From assembly GCF_019334345.1 (NCBI RefSeq), contig NZ_JAHWQX010000004.1, forward strand, positions 430,892-494,891: DNA of 64,000 bases. Reading direction: 5' to 3'. This DNA comes from Neohoeflea coraliihabitans. Lineage in GTDB: Bacteria > Pseudomonadota > Alphaproteobacteria > Rhizobiales > Rhizobiaceae. A model generated the notes under the pieces. It was not told the DNA's origin. It ran no database searches and worked only from the letters and a program-made list of their open reading frames with translations. The position numbers were made by a program, and so were the translations under genes. Numbering within the stretch: the first letter of the stretch is position 1; each line of letters opens with the position of its first letter. Shown here in pieces: positions 51,064-59,584 of this stretch.

Positions 51064-53138
51064 GAGGCTCCCTCTGTCTTTTCGGCAACGATGCTGCCGC
51101 TCTCATGCAAGGTCGCAACCCAGTTTTCGAGAATGAAGATTGTTGTTTCGCGTTCTTCGATGATCACCGGGCCGGCAATGACATCACCGGCGGCTATCAT
51201 GGAGCGCTGGTGAACCTGGACCTCCTGCGGTTTGCCGCCGAGGAACACGGTGCGGCTTTCCGCCTTGCGCTGCACGCCGTGGTTCTCCTGGCGCGCCGCT
51301 GGTCGCTCGGCCTGTGAGCCGCTGGCGGTCACCAGCCAGTTGACGATCTCGATGCCCATGCCGGTCAGCTTGAGCCCGTACTGACGATGGTATTCGGTCT
51401 CGAACAGCTCCTCGATGCGCCCGGTGTCGCGCGCGGCGATGACATCGGCGGACAGGCTGATCCGGACCTCCGATTGCTGGCCGGAATACCGCATTTCCAC
51501 CGCATGCGTGAAACACGCCTCACTGTCGGGGATGCCGGCCTCGCGCAGTGCCGCGCCGCCTTCCTCGGTCATGCTGCCGAGCACCTTGTCGACCGCATCC
51601 CAGTCGAGATTGGCGAGCGGCGAGACCAGGCTGCGGACCAGGTCGATCTGGGCCGGCGTCACCAGGGTTCCGAATGCCGACAGCACGCTGGCGAGCGGCG
51701 GATAGATCACCTTGGTGCTTTCGGTGAGTTCGGCGACCATGCAGGCATGAACCGGTCCCGCGCCGCCGAAGGCCAGAAGCGGCAATCCGCGGTAATCGAT
51801 GCCGCGCTCGGTGGCGTGCGTGCGGGTCGCCGCCGCCATCTGTTCACAGACGACTTCGAACACACCCCACGCCGCTTGCGACCGGGGAAGGCCGAGGCGG
51901 GCGCCAAGATCGTCGAGCGCCTTTTCCGCGGCTGCGGTGTCGAGCTGCATGTCGCCGCCGAGAAACCGCTGCGGGTCGAGAATGCCGAGGACGACGTCGG
52001 CATCGGTGACGCAGGGATCGACGCCGCCGCGACCGTAACAGGCGGGCCCGGGCATCGAGCCGGCGCTTTCCGGGCCGATCTTGAGAAGGCCGAGGTCATC
52101 GACCGAGGCGATCGAGCCGCCGCCGGCACCAATCTCGATCATGTCGATCGACGGCACCGTGATCGGCATGCCGCTGCCCGGTTTGAAGCGGTAACGGCGG
52201 TCGACCTCGAACGTGCCGGTGACCAGCGGCTCGTGATCCTGAACGATGCAGGCCTTGGCGGTGGTGCCGCCCATGTCGAAGGAGATCAGATCCGGAATGC
52301 CGAAAATGCGGGAGAAATAACAGGCGACCAGGGCGCCGGCGGCAGGACCCGATTCGATCATCCGGACCGGAATCGTACTTGCCCGCTCGGCGCCGATGAC
52401 GCCGCCATTCGACAGCATGATCAGCGGCTGCTGCGAGAAGCCGCGGTCCTTCAATTCGTCAATCAGCGCCGACAGGTAGGGGCGGGTGATCGGCACCGTG
52501 TAGGCGTTGATCGCCACCGTCGAGGCGCGCAGATATTCGCGCATCTGCGGCGCGATGACGCTTGACAGTGAGACATAGATATCCGGCGCTTCCTCCGCGA
52601 AGATACGCCGGACCTCTTCCTCGTTGGCGCTGTTGCGATAGGAATTGAGAAAGCACACCGCCACCGAGACGATCCCTGCTTCACGGCACTTGCCGATGAT
52701 GTCGAGAACTTCGGCGCGGTCGACCGCGGTCCCGACGCTCGCGTCGGCAAAGGTGCGTTCGCGCACGGTGAAGGTGCGCTCCATCGGAATCAGCGGTTCC
52801 GCGAACTCGATCTGCGGATCGTACATGTCATAGCGGTGCTCCTCGCGGATATACAGGACATCGCGAAAGCCTTCGGTGAGCAGCAGCGCGACCGGCGGTC
52901 CCTTGCGTTCGATCAGCGCATTGGTGACCACGGTGGTGGCGTGGACGATGACATCATCCACATCGCCGGGCGCGATGCCGGCTTTCCCGAGCACCAGATC
53001 CACACCCCGGAAGAAGCCCTCGAGCAGATTGTCATGGGTGGTCAGGGTCTTGTCGACATGGCTCTGGCCATCGGAGGCGAGCAGCACGGCGTCGGTGAAG
53101 GTTCCGCCGATGTCGATGGCGAGCGAATAGCGTGTCAT
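51060..53138 (-). CDS. Hydantoinase A / oxoprolinase A family subunit
   Basis: A 692-residue protein. IDIGGTFTDAVLL near the N-terminus is the phosphate-binding ASKHA loop, with VIVHATTVVTNALIERKG, SFDMGGTTAKACIV and a LAFGGAGPVHA motif. It provides ATP-driven activation for the HyuB partner. The start at 53138 overlaps the IclR stop (ATGA). The family covers 5-oxoprolinase, N-methylhydantoinase and acetone/acetophenone carboxylases; the sequence alone does not settle which. No third (small) acetone-carboxylase subunit is present, favouring hydantoin/oxoproline-type substrates. Confidence 0.92.
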   Translation of the reverse strand: MTRYSLAIDIGGTFTDAVLLASDGQSHVDKTLTTHDNLLEGFFRGVDLVLGKAGIAPGDVDDVIVHATTVVTNALIERKGPPVALLLTEGFRDVLYIREEHRYDMYDPQIEFAEPLIPMERTFTVRERTFADASVGTAVDRAEVLDIIGKCREAGIVSVAVCFLNSYRNSANEEEVRRIFAEEAPDIYVSLSSVIAPQMREYLRASTVAINAYTVPITRPYLSALIDELKDRGFSQQPLIMLSNGGVIGAERASTIPVRMIESGPAAGALVACYFSRIFGIPDLISFDMGGTTAKACIVQDHEPLVTGTFEVDRRYRFKPGSGMPITVPSIDMIEIGAGGGSIASVDDLGLLKIGPESAGSMPGPACYGRGGVDPCVTDADVVLGILDPQRFLGGDMQLDTAAAEKALDDLGARLGLPRSQAAWGVFEVVCEQMAAATRTHATERGIDYRGLPLLAFGGAGPVHACMVAELTESTKVIYPPLASVLSAFGTLVTPAQIDLVRSLVSPLANLDWDAVDKVLGSMTEEGGAALREAGIPDSEACFTHAVEMRYSGQQSEVRISLSADVIAARDTGRIEELFETEYHRQYGLKLTGMGIEIVNWLVTASGSQAERPAARQENHGVQRKAESRTVFLGGKPQEVQVHQRSMIAAGDVIAGPVIIEERETTIFILENWVATLHESGSIVAEKTEGAS

Positions 53139-53914
53139 GTCGGGTACTCCGTGCATCCCAAGTCAATGGATATGGCGCGCGCGGCACGTGTGACGTCGGC
53201 GCAAAGTGCGGCGGGCGGTTCAGCGGGAATGTCCTGAACCGAGCCGGCGATGGTGATGGTTGCGATGAACTTGTTCTCAAGATCGAAGATCGGCGCGGAA
53301 AGCGCGTTGAGGCCGTTCAGTGTCTCCTCGGGAGCGACCGCCCAGCCCGTCCGGGCCGCGCGGGTGACCTCGGCTTTCAGACGCGCCGGATCAAAGGGTG
53401 CGCCATTGGCAAGGGCAGGATGGCTTGAAGCAAGCTGGCGGGGCAGCTGATCGGGATCTCCGAAAGCCAGCGCAACCTTGCCTTGCGCCGAAGCGTGAAA
53501 CGACAACAGCGCACCGGGCTTGGTGACGATCTGCACCGGGGAATCCACACGGACGATGTCGACCACCCGCATCCCGTTCTGCTCGGGGATCGACAGCGTA
53601 CAGGTGAGCCCGGCCTTGTCGCGCAATTGCACCATCACCGGCCGTGCGGTGCTTGTCAGCTGCGTGCCGTCGGCGATGGCCTGACCGACATGAAACAGCT
53701 TGAGCGTCAGCCGGTAACGTTCGGACACCGGATCCTGCCGGACGTAGCCGATGTTGCACAGGGTCTGCAGGTAGCGGTAGACCTTGGCGCGCGGCATGCC
53801 GAGCCGCCGGGCAAGGTCGGTGACCCGCACATCTTCCGTCATCGGCGCCATTTCCTCGATGATCTGAAAGGCGGCAATGGCCGAATGATTGTTGATCTTG
53901 CTGGTGTCTTTCAT
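53135..53914 (-). CDS. IclR-family transcriptional regulator (in operon)
   Basis: A 259-residue protein. The HTH region RVTDLARRLGMPRAKVYRYLQTLCNIGY is followed by an IclR effector domain (SFHASAQGKVALAF) and a C-terminal FIATITIAGS. It lies inside the operon, between dctM-like and hyuA-like genes, with 1-4 bp contacts. It probably responds to the imported compound and controls this operon through the GTTTCA-TGAAAC dyad upstream of the first gene. Confidence 0.93.
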   Translation of the reverse strand: MKDTSKINNHSAIAAFQIIEEMAPMTEDVRVTDLARRLGMPRAKVYRYLQTLCNIGYVRQDPVSERYRLTLKLFHVGQAIADGTQLTSTARPVMVQLRDKAGLTCTLSIPEQNGMRVVDIVRVDSPVQIVTKPGALLSFHASAQGKVALAFGDPDQLPRQLASSHPALANGAPFDPARLKAEVTRAARTGWAVAPEETLNGLNALSAPIFDLENKFIATITIAGSVQDIPAEPPAALCADVTRAARAISIDLGCTEYPT

Positions 53915-53915
53915 G

Positions 53916-55196
53916 TCATGATCCCGGAAACAGGCTTGGCAATGTCAGCGTCAGAGACGGCACAAAGGCGACCAGGGCGAGGACGATCAGGGCGATGGCG
54001 ATCATCGGCAGAATGGCGACGGCGACTTTTTCGAGCGGCGTCTTGCCGATCGCCGAGACGATGAACAGGCACAGGCCCACCGGCGGCGTGATCATGCCGA
54101 TCATCAGATTGAGCACCACCATGACGCCGAACTGCACCCGGTCGATGCCAAGCAGCGGAAACACCTCGTTGAGGATCGGCATCACCAGAACCAGCGCCGC
54201 CAGCGGCTCCAGAAACAATCCCAGGATGAGCAGCACCAGGTTGAGCAGCAGAATCAGCACCCAGGGCTGAGAACTGATGCCAAGCATCTGTTGGGCGATC
54301 TCGCGCGGTATGTTTTCGATGCCGAGAATGAAGGATGTCATGCTGGCCATGGCGACAATCAGCATGACGCCCGCGGTCATGGTGGCGGCTTCGTAGAACG
54401 AGGTGACGATCTTCGATGCGTTGAGGGTGCGGTAGAGCAGAAGACCGACGCCGAGCGCATAGACCACGGCAATGGCGGCGGCTTCTGTCGGGGTAAAGAC
54501 GCCGCTGCGGATCCCGCCGACAATGATGACTGGCAGCAACAGCGCCGGAAGCGCCCGCGCCGCCAGCGGCCAGCGTTCTTCTGCGGGAACCGACGCCGGC
54601 AGCGGGTGGTTCTCGCGCCTGGCCTTGAGGAGAACGTGGATCAGGAGACCGGCGCACAGCACAAAGGCGGGAACGATGCCGGCGAGGAACAGATCGGCAA
54701 TCGAGGTGCCGGTCAGCACGCCATAAAGGATCAGCGCCAGCGAGGGGGGAACCAGCGGTCCGAGAATGGACCCGGCCGCTGTCAGCGCCGCGGCATATTC
54801 GGGCTTGTAGCCATCGCGCTGCATGGCCGGAATCATCACGCTGCCGATGGCTGATGCTTCGGCTGTCGCAGCGCCGCTGACGCCGGAGAACATCATGCTG
54901 GCCAGCACATTGACCGCCGCCAGGCCGCCGCGGACCCGGCCCACCAGCATCTGCGCGAAGCGGACGATCTGACGGGTCAGATCCGCCGAATTCATGAGAT
55001 TGCCGGCCAGAATGAAGAACGGGATCGTCAGAAGCACGAAATTGTCGATCCCGGCGATCATTTTTTGCGGAAAGCCGATCAGCAGGTGCAACTGGTCGTT
55101 GACGATCAGATAGGTGAGCGAGGACAGGCCGAGGCTGAAGGCGACGGGGATGCCGATGACCATGAAGCCCAGAAAGGAAAGAAGGTAGAGGGTCAC
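53916..55196 (-). CDS. TRAP transporter large permease (DctM family) 2
   Basis: A 426-residue protein with about 12 hydrophobic segments and DctM signatures MMFSGVSGAATAEASAIGSV (about 95-114), AAGSILGPLVPPSLALILYG and GMITPPVGLCLFIV. The GTG start (55196) overlaps the DctQ-like stop (GTGA) and has GGAGG upstream; the frame extends to 55460 inside the DctQ gene and that part is rejected. Confidence 0.93.
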   Translation of the reverse strand: MTLYLLSFLGFMVIGIPVAFSLGLSSLTYLIVNDQLHLLIGFPQKMIAGIDNFVLLTIPFFILAGNLMNSADLTRQIVRFAQMLVGRVRGGLAAVNVLASMMFSGVSGAATAEASAIGSVMIPAMQRDGYKPEYAAALTAAGSILGPLVPPSLALILYGVLTGTSIADLFLAGIVPAFVLCAGLLIHVLLKARRENHPLPASVPAEERWPLAARALPALLLPVIIVGGIRSGVFTPTEAAAIAVVYALGVGLLLYRTLNASKIVTSFYEAATMTAGVMLIVAMASMTSFILGIENIPREIAQQMLGISSQPWVLILLLNLVLLILGLFLEPLAALVLVMPILNEVFPLLGIDRVQFGVMVVLNLMIGMITPPVGLCLFIVSAIGKTPLEKVAVAILPMIAIALIVLALVAFVPSLTLTLPSLFPGS

Positions 55197-55759
55197 GGGG
55201 TCTGACCTCCGTGAGAACCGGCGGCCCCGTGCAGGGAATCGCCGTTGATCCAGGCGCGCGCGTAAATCGCAATGTCCGCGATGATGCGCAGCGCCAGCAG
55301 CGTCATGCCCAGCGGCAGGGCGAAGTAGACCCAGAAGACCCGGGGCGCTTGCGGCGCGTCGTCTCCGAACAGGTCCTCGAGAATGAAACTGAGTGCCGGG
55401 ATCGGCTGTGACCCGGCAAGGTCGGCATAGATATAGCCGTACCAGGCCAGCGTCACGCACATGGCTGCCGACAGCACGCCGCCAAGGATGGCCAGCGCCA
55501 GGGCCGGCACGCGCGGCAGCGCATTGGCAAGGATCGACAAGGCCGCGATCTCCCCACGCTCATAGGCGAACAGCATGGCGAGAAACGATGTCCAGATCAG
55601 CAGGTAGCGGCACAGCTCCTCCGACCACAGCAGCGAGGAGTTCAGGCCGTAGCGCATGATCACCTGCGCCACCATGACCGTCAGCAGCAGGGCCATCAAT
55701 ACGATCAGGAGTGTCTTCAGACCCGTGCGAAAGCCATGCTGGAATGCAGATCGTATCAC
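55193..55759 (-). CDS. TRAP transporter small permease (DctQ family) 2
   Basis: A 188-residue protein with four hydrophobic segments (about 15-35, 50-65, 85-107, 137-158) and the DctQ hallmark WSEELCRYLLIWTSFL (about 40-55). It forms the permease with the overlapping DctM-type gene. Separated from the upstream cupin gene by a strong hairpin. Confidence 0.92.
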   Translation of the reverse strand: MIRSAFQHGFRTGLKTLLIVLMALLLTVMVAQVIMRYGLNSSLLWSEELCRYLLIWTSFLAMLFAYERGEIAALSILANALPRVPALALAILGGVLSAAMCVTLAWYGYIYADLAGSQPIPALSFILEDLFGDDAPQAPRVFWVYFALPLGMTLLALRIIADIAIYARAWINGDSLHGAAGSHGGQTP

Positions 55760-55812
55760 GACATCAACTCCGGTTTGCTGGCCACGTGAGGCGCATTCGC
55801 GCGCGCGTTCCC

Positions 55813-55839
55813 TGGGGTCTGGCGCCAGAGGCGCCAGAC
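55813..55839. terminator. Hairpin between cupin and TRAP permease genes
   Basis: Perfect 12-bp inverted repeat GGGTCTGGCGCC / GGCGCCAGACCC with an AGA loop, without a T-run. It lies 35 bp after the cupin stop and about 55 bp before the DctQ-type gene, as in the first TRAP operon. Confidence 0.55.
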
Positions 55840-55874
55840 CCTTCCTGCTTGGGACAGGAGGTTAATTCAAAGGA

Positions 55875-56252
55875 TCAGCCGAAATCTGCTTCCTGGTATT
55901 CGGTCAGGTGCAGATAGTCTTCCCGCACCGGAGCAAACACATCGAGATTGACGGCAACCTCGTCGCCGATGACTTCCCCGCAATGGACGACGTCGGGAGG
56001 AATGCGAACAACCTGTCCGGCGCCGACCTCGACCACCTCATCGCCGATCTCGAACCGGACGCGTCCGGACAGGATGTAGGCGAGTTGCTCGAACGGATGG
56101 GAATGGGGTTTCTTTTCCATCCCCGGCTCCAGCCAGTTCATCACCATCAGGGCATTGTCGCCGCGGAAGGCGGTTCGCGAAACACCTTCGCGAACCTTCT
56201 CCCGGGGAAGCCTGTCCCAGCTGTAGACTTTGGTTGACGCCATGACGCTCAC
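55875..56252 (-). CDS. Cupin-domain protein
   Basis: A 125-residue single cupin barrel. The metal-site motif is GMEKKPHSHPFEQLAYILSG with His in HSH and Glu in EQL; the second cupin motif PPDVVHCGEV supplies another His. Metal-dependent isomerase or dioxygenase roles are possible, as is a sensor role. The GTG at 56252 overlaps the binding-protein stop; an ATG at 56243 is an alternative. Confidence 0.87.
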   Translation of the reverse strand: MSVMASTKVYSWDRLPREKVREGVSRTAFRGDNALMVMNWLEPGMEKKPHSHPFEQLAYILSGRVRFEIGDEVVEVGAGQVVRIPPDVVHCGEVIGDEVAVNLDVFAPVREDYLHLTEYQEADFG

Positions 56253-57232
56253 CGGCCCTGCGCGAAGGCTTCGTCGAACTTGGCGATCATCGGATCCTTT
56301 TCCTTCCAGGTGGTGACCACCGGGGCAGTCAGCGCCTTGAGATCATCCAGATCACCGAGCCGGTTGATCGTCACGCCATTCTCTTCAAGGAAGGCAATGG
56401 TGTCGGCTTCCTGCGAGGCTGCCAGCGCATAGGCTTCGGCGGTGGCTTCCTTGCCAGCCGCTTCGACGGCCGCCTTGTCCTCGTCGCTCAATTTGTCCCA
56501 CACGGCCCCGGACATCATGATCACACCGGGCCAGAAATAGTGACCCGTGAGCGTGACCTGCTTGGCCGCGTTGTAAAGGCTTTCCGACTTGATGGAGGAT
56601 ACATTGATCTCGACGGCGTCGATGGTGCCGGTTTCAAGCGCCGAATAGACTTCCCCATAGGCCATGCCGATCGGGTTGACGCCGATGGTCTCCCAGATCG
56701 CCTTGTGCAGCGGGATCGGCACGATGCGCGTCTTCAATCCCTCGAAGTCCGCCAGGCTGGTGACCGTCGTATCCTTGGCGAGGAAGTGGCGAAGCCCCGC
56801 TTCGACAAAGCCGAGGCCCTTGATGTTCTTCTCGTCGAGCGTGCCCAGCAGTTCATCTCCGAGATCGGATGTGAGAACCGTGGACAGTTGCTCGTAGCTC
56901 GAAACGGTAAAGGGTTGCTGCAGCGCGTCAAACGGCGCGGCTCCCAGGACCAGCGGCAGGGTCGCCGAAGAGACCAGCGCTCCGTCGATCAGTCCGATCT
57001 GGATGCCCTCCAGCAATTGCTTGTCATCTCCGAGCTGACGATCACCGAAAACTTCGATCTTGACGTTGCCATTGGTCTTCTCTGCGACTTTCGCGGCGAA
57101 AATCTCGAGACCTGCATGGAAGACATGGGTCGATGCGGCCGCATGACCCATTTTCAGCGTGACCTCTTGCGCGCTGGCCAGGGAAGGCAGGGCCAAGAGG
57201 GCGATGCCTGCCAAAACAGATAATTTTCTCAT
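56249..57232 (-). CDS. TRAP transporter substrate-binding protein (DctP family) 2
   Basis: A 327-residue protein, standard family length. Signal peptide (1-21) ends in ASA. The LKMGHAAASTHVFHAGLEIFA region opens the mature domain and LADFEGLKTRIVPIPLHKAIWE carries the substrate arginine. RBS GGGAGG. First gene of the nine-gene operon; an IclR-operator-like dyad lies 16-56 bp upstream of its start. Confidence 0.92.
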   Translation of the reverse strand: MRKLSVLAGIALLALPSLASAQEVTLKMGHAAASTHVFHAGLEIFAAKVAEKTNGNVKIEVFGDRQLGDDKQLLEGIQIGLIDGALVSSATLPLVLGAAPFDALQQPFTVSSYEQLSTVLTSDLGDELLGTLDEKNIKGLGFVEAGLRHFLAKDTTVTSLADFEGLKTRIVPIPLHKAIWETIGVNPIGMAYGEVYSALETGTIDAVEINVSSIKSESLYNAAKQVTLTGHYFWPGVIMMSGAVWDKLSDEDKAAVEAAGKEATAEAYALAASQEADTIAFLEENGVTINRLGDLDDLKALTAPVVTTWKEKDPMIAKFDEAFAQGR

Positions 57233-57247
57233 TCTTTCCTCCCAATT

Positions 57248-57288
57248 GTTGTTTCAATGAGTGAAACAACCGAATGCAGAGTGAAACA
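57248..57288. promoter_or_regulatory. IclR-operator-like dyad plus third half-site
   Basis: GTTGTTTCA-ATGAG-TGAAACAAC (57248-57270) is a perfect 9-bp dyad, and GTGAAACA recurs exactly 20 bp on (57261 and 57281), two helical turns. It lies just before the RBS of the TRAP operon. Confidence 0.6.
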
Positions 57289-57479
57289 GAAAAGAAATCA
57301 CGTCAAGGCCTGATTGCGTTTCGGGGAGGGCAGGCGTGGAAAAGCAGCGGCAAGCCCGAGGCAGGCAAAATGATTTATCCTGTACGAAGTTTCGGTGACG
57401 GGCCGACTTGAACAGCGGCGCCGAACACCGGCCGTCGGGTCCGGGATCGATCGAAGATCAAACCGGGCGCCCCGACAGG

Positions 57480-58346
57480 TCACGTCCTGGTCGGTTCGTC
57501 CCGCAAGCCGAGGGCTTTCAGCAATCGCCGGCGGTACCGCCGAACCAACGGAACGCTCAGGTCAGGACTGGTAAATTCCGCAGGCGGCCAGGGTGTCCGG
57601 CTGCTCATCTCGAAATAGAGCCCGCCCCAGGGATGGCGAAGCGGCGCCGTCCAGGGTTTCCTGCTACCTGCATAATGCACAATCACCGGAAAGGCGAAGC
57701 TGTCCGGCACATCGGTATGGCTGAAGATGTAATTGTATCTGCGATCCATTTCGACCGTGGTGTCGGTCAGCACGATGTTGAGCGCGCATTGATCCCACCA
57801 TTCAAGCCGGTCGGCCTGTGTTCGCATCACATCGAGCAATCTGTTTTCGATCTGCGCCGATCTCCAGCCATCGAGATTGATGAGCATGACGCCGGTGTTG
57901 AAATAGCGATCTTCCGGGACACCCATGTCTTCAAGATGCGCCATGGGGGTTCGCAAGGCCATGGCGACATTGTCGCCGAGCGCGCTGGCAAACAGCGGGG
58001 CAAGGGGACCGAGAACAAGCGTATCGCAGTCGACATAGAGAATTTTGCCGACATCGGCGGGAAGAATACGCGCGATGAAACATCGCATCAGGCTGGCTTC
58101 AGAGATATGTCCTTGCCGCATCGTTGCCCGCAGTTTCTTGATTTCCGTGTCATCGAAGGGAATGAAATGGCACGTGAGCCGCAGCTCGCTGCAGAAAGAC
58201 TTGAGCCTGTCGAGGGTCTGGTCCGGCATCGAACAATACGCGATATAGATCGTCGGATTTGCGCCGCGGTTCGATATCGAGATGGACCGCAGACAGGCGG
58301 CGAGCGGACTGACCATGTTTGCATCGAGAGTAAAAAGAAGCTTCAT
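57480..58346 (-). CDS. Family 8 glycosyltransferase
   Basis: A 288-residue GT-A-fold enzyme. The DxD metal-binding motif is Asp106/Asp108 in YVDCDTLV. FNTGVMLINLDGWR (about 167-180), WWDQCALNIV and the C-terminal HYAGSRKPW are GT8 (LgtC/GatL-type) landmarks. It transfers a sugar from a nucleotide-sugar, likely to lipopolysaccharide or a surface glycan. Divergent from the GT2 gene, 214 bp apart. Confidence 0.92.
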   Translation of the reverse strand: MKLLFTLDANMVSPLAACLRSISISNRGANPTIYIAYCSMPDQTLDRLKSFCSELRLTCHFIPFDDTEIKKLRATMRQGHISEASLMRCFIARILPADVGKILYVDCDTLVLGPLAPLFASALGDNVAMALRTPMAHLEDMGVPEDRYFNTGVMLINLDGWRSAQIENRLLDVMRTQADRLEWWDQCALNIVLTDTTVEMDRRYNYIFSHTDVPDSFAFPVIVHYAGSRKPWTAPLRHPWGGLYFEMSSRTPWPPAEFTSPDLSVPLVRRYRRRLLKALGLRDEPTRT

Positions 58347-58543
58347 CGCGCACTCGTCCCGCTAGCGGTCGACAGACAAGGATGCAGCCTGGACAGAACG
58401 ACCCCCTCGCAAATCGCAAGTGCGAAGTCCTAAGTGTTGTGTGCGAAAGCATCAACACTGCGCTGAAATGTCCTGTCTTTTGGACAGGCGCACGCTGCCG
58501 CCGGCCTGCGCTCGACCCCGCGCTATTGCGACAGAAGATTAAA

Positions 58544-58557
58544 ATATATTAATATAT
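58544..58557. promoter_or_regulatory. AT-rich palindrome before the GT2 gene
   Basis: ATATATTAATATAT, a perfect 14-bp palindrome in an otherwise GC-rich region, ending 3 bp before the GT2 start codon. No RBS is visible, so transcription or translation start here is unusual. Confidence 0.45.
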
Positions 58558-58560
58558 GCT

Positions 58561-59523
58561 ATGAGCAATCATCGTGCTGCACGACTGGCGGTGGTCATCC
58601 CGGTACACAATCGTGAAACGATGATCGGGCGGGCGCTTGGCAGTGTGCTGGCCTGCTCCTTCCCCGATATCGAGGTGATTGTCGTTGATGACGCCTCCAC
58701 GGACGGCACCGCGGCGCGCGTCCGTGCGATAACCGATCCGCGGCTGCGCTATCATCGCCTCACTGAAAAGAGCAATGGCAATGTGGCGCGCAACGCCGGC
58801 ATTGCCCTGTGCACGGCGCCGCTGATCGCCTTCCTTGATTCCGACGATGTGTTCCAGCCCGGCCGCATTGAACGCCTGCTCGCCCTGTTTGCCCGCCGCC
58901 CTGAGATCGATGCCGTCGCGGATGATTTTTTCGTGGTCAACCGGTCCGAGCGGCGCCTGGCGGGGGTTGCCGCGCGCGATGCGACGGGCGCTGCCCTGCA
59001 GCACATGCTGGTCTGTCACACCGTGCCGCTAACCTGTTCGTCGATCGCCGTCCGCCGCCGCGCACTGGATGCTGTCGGTGGTTTCGATGCCGGATTGCCG
59101 CGTCAGCAGGACCGCGATCTCCTGCTCCGGCTGTCGCGCGCCCACCGGGTCGCATTCGGCACCGGCAGCGATGTCATAAAGCACCAGAATGCCACGTCAC
59201 TGTCCCGCAACCCTGCCGGCTATGTCGCCGCGCTCGATCAGCTGGTTGCGCGTCATGCGGTCTTTTGCGAGCTGCGCTACCGCGAGATCCTGTCCTACCT
59301 GGCCCTGCGTGGCATCTTCAAGGCCGTTCTGTCGGCCCGCCTGCGCGTCGCCTTCGCTGAAGCCCGGCAGCTCAGAAGGGCCCGCCATTTGCCGCGGACG
59401 ATCGTGCGCGGTTTCCTTCCGTCCACCCGCGGCCGCCGCCTGCGCCACCAACCCTTCTCCAGGTTTTTCGATGCCGGCCGCGGCACCGGCCGGCCGCCTC
59501 TGGCGATCACACCGCAGGATTGA
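58561..59523 (+). CDS. Family 2 glycosyltransferase
   Basis: A 320-residue protein. VVIPVHNRETMIGRALGSV (about 10-28), VIVVDDASTDGT near 40 and FLDSDDVF near 91 are the GT2 nucleotide- and metal-binding motifs; a catalytic-region LPRQQDRDLLLRLS follows near 180. The C-terminal 100 residues are basic. Without a clear RBS the ATG at 58561 is tentative, but homology begins at once. Confidence 0.9.
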   Translation: MSNHRAARLAVVIPVHNRETMIGRALGSVLACSFPDIEVIVVDDASTDGTAARVRAITDPRLRYHRLTEKSNGNVARNAGIALCTAPLIAFLDSDDVFQPGRIERLLALFARRPEIDAVADDFFVVNRSERRLAGVAARDATGAALQHMLVCHTVPLTCSSIAVRRRALDAVGGFDAGLPRQQDRDLLLRLSRAHRVAFGTGSDVIKHQNATSLSRNPAGYVAALDQLVARHAVFCELRYREILSYLALRGIFKAVLSARLRVAFAEARQLRRARHLPRTIVRGFLPSTRGRRLRHQPFSRFFDAGRGTGRPPLAITPQD

Positions 59524-59584
59524 CAGCCGCCATTCTCGTGCATTCCGGCGCGACTGTGGTCCGCAGGCCGGCCTGCCGCAGGGA

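Noticed and set aside
51060..53138. Assignment of HyuA/HyuB as acetone carboxylase
   Set aside because: No small third subunit gene is present, and TRAP/aldolase neighbours do not suit acetone use.
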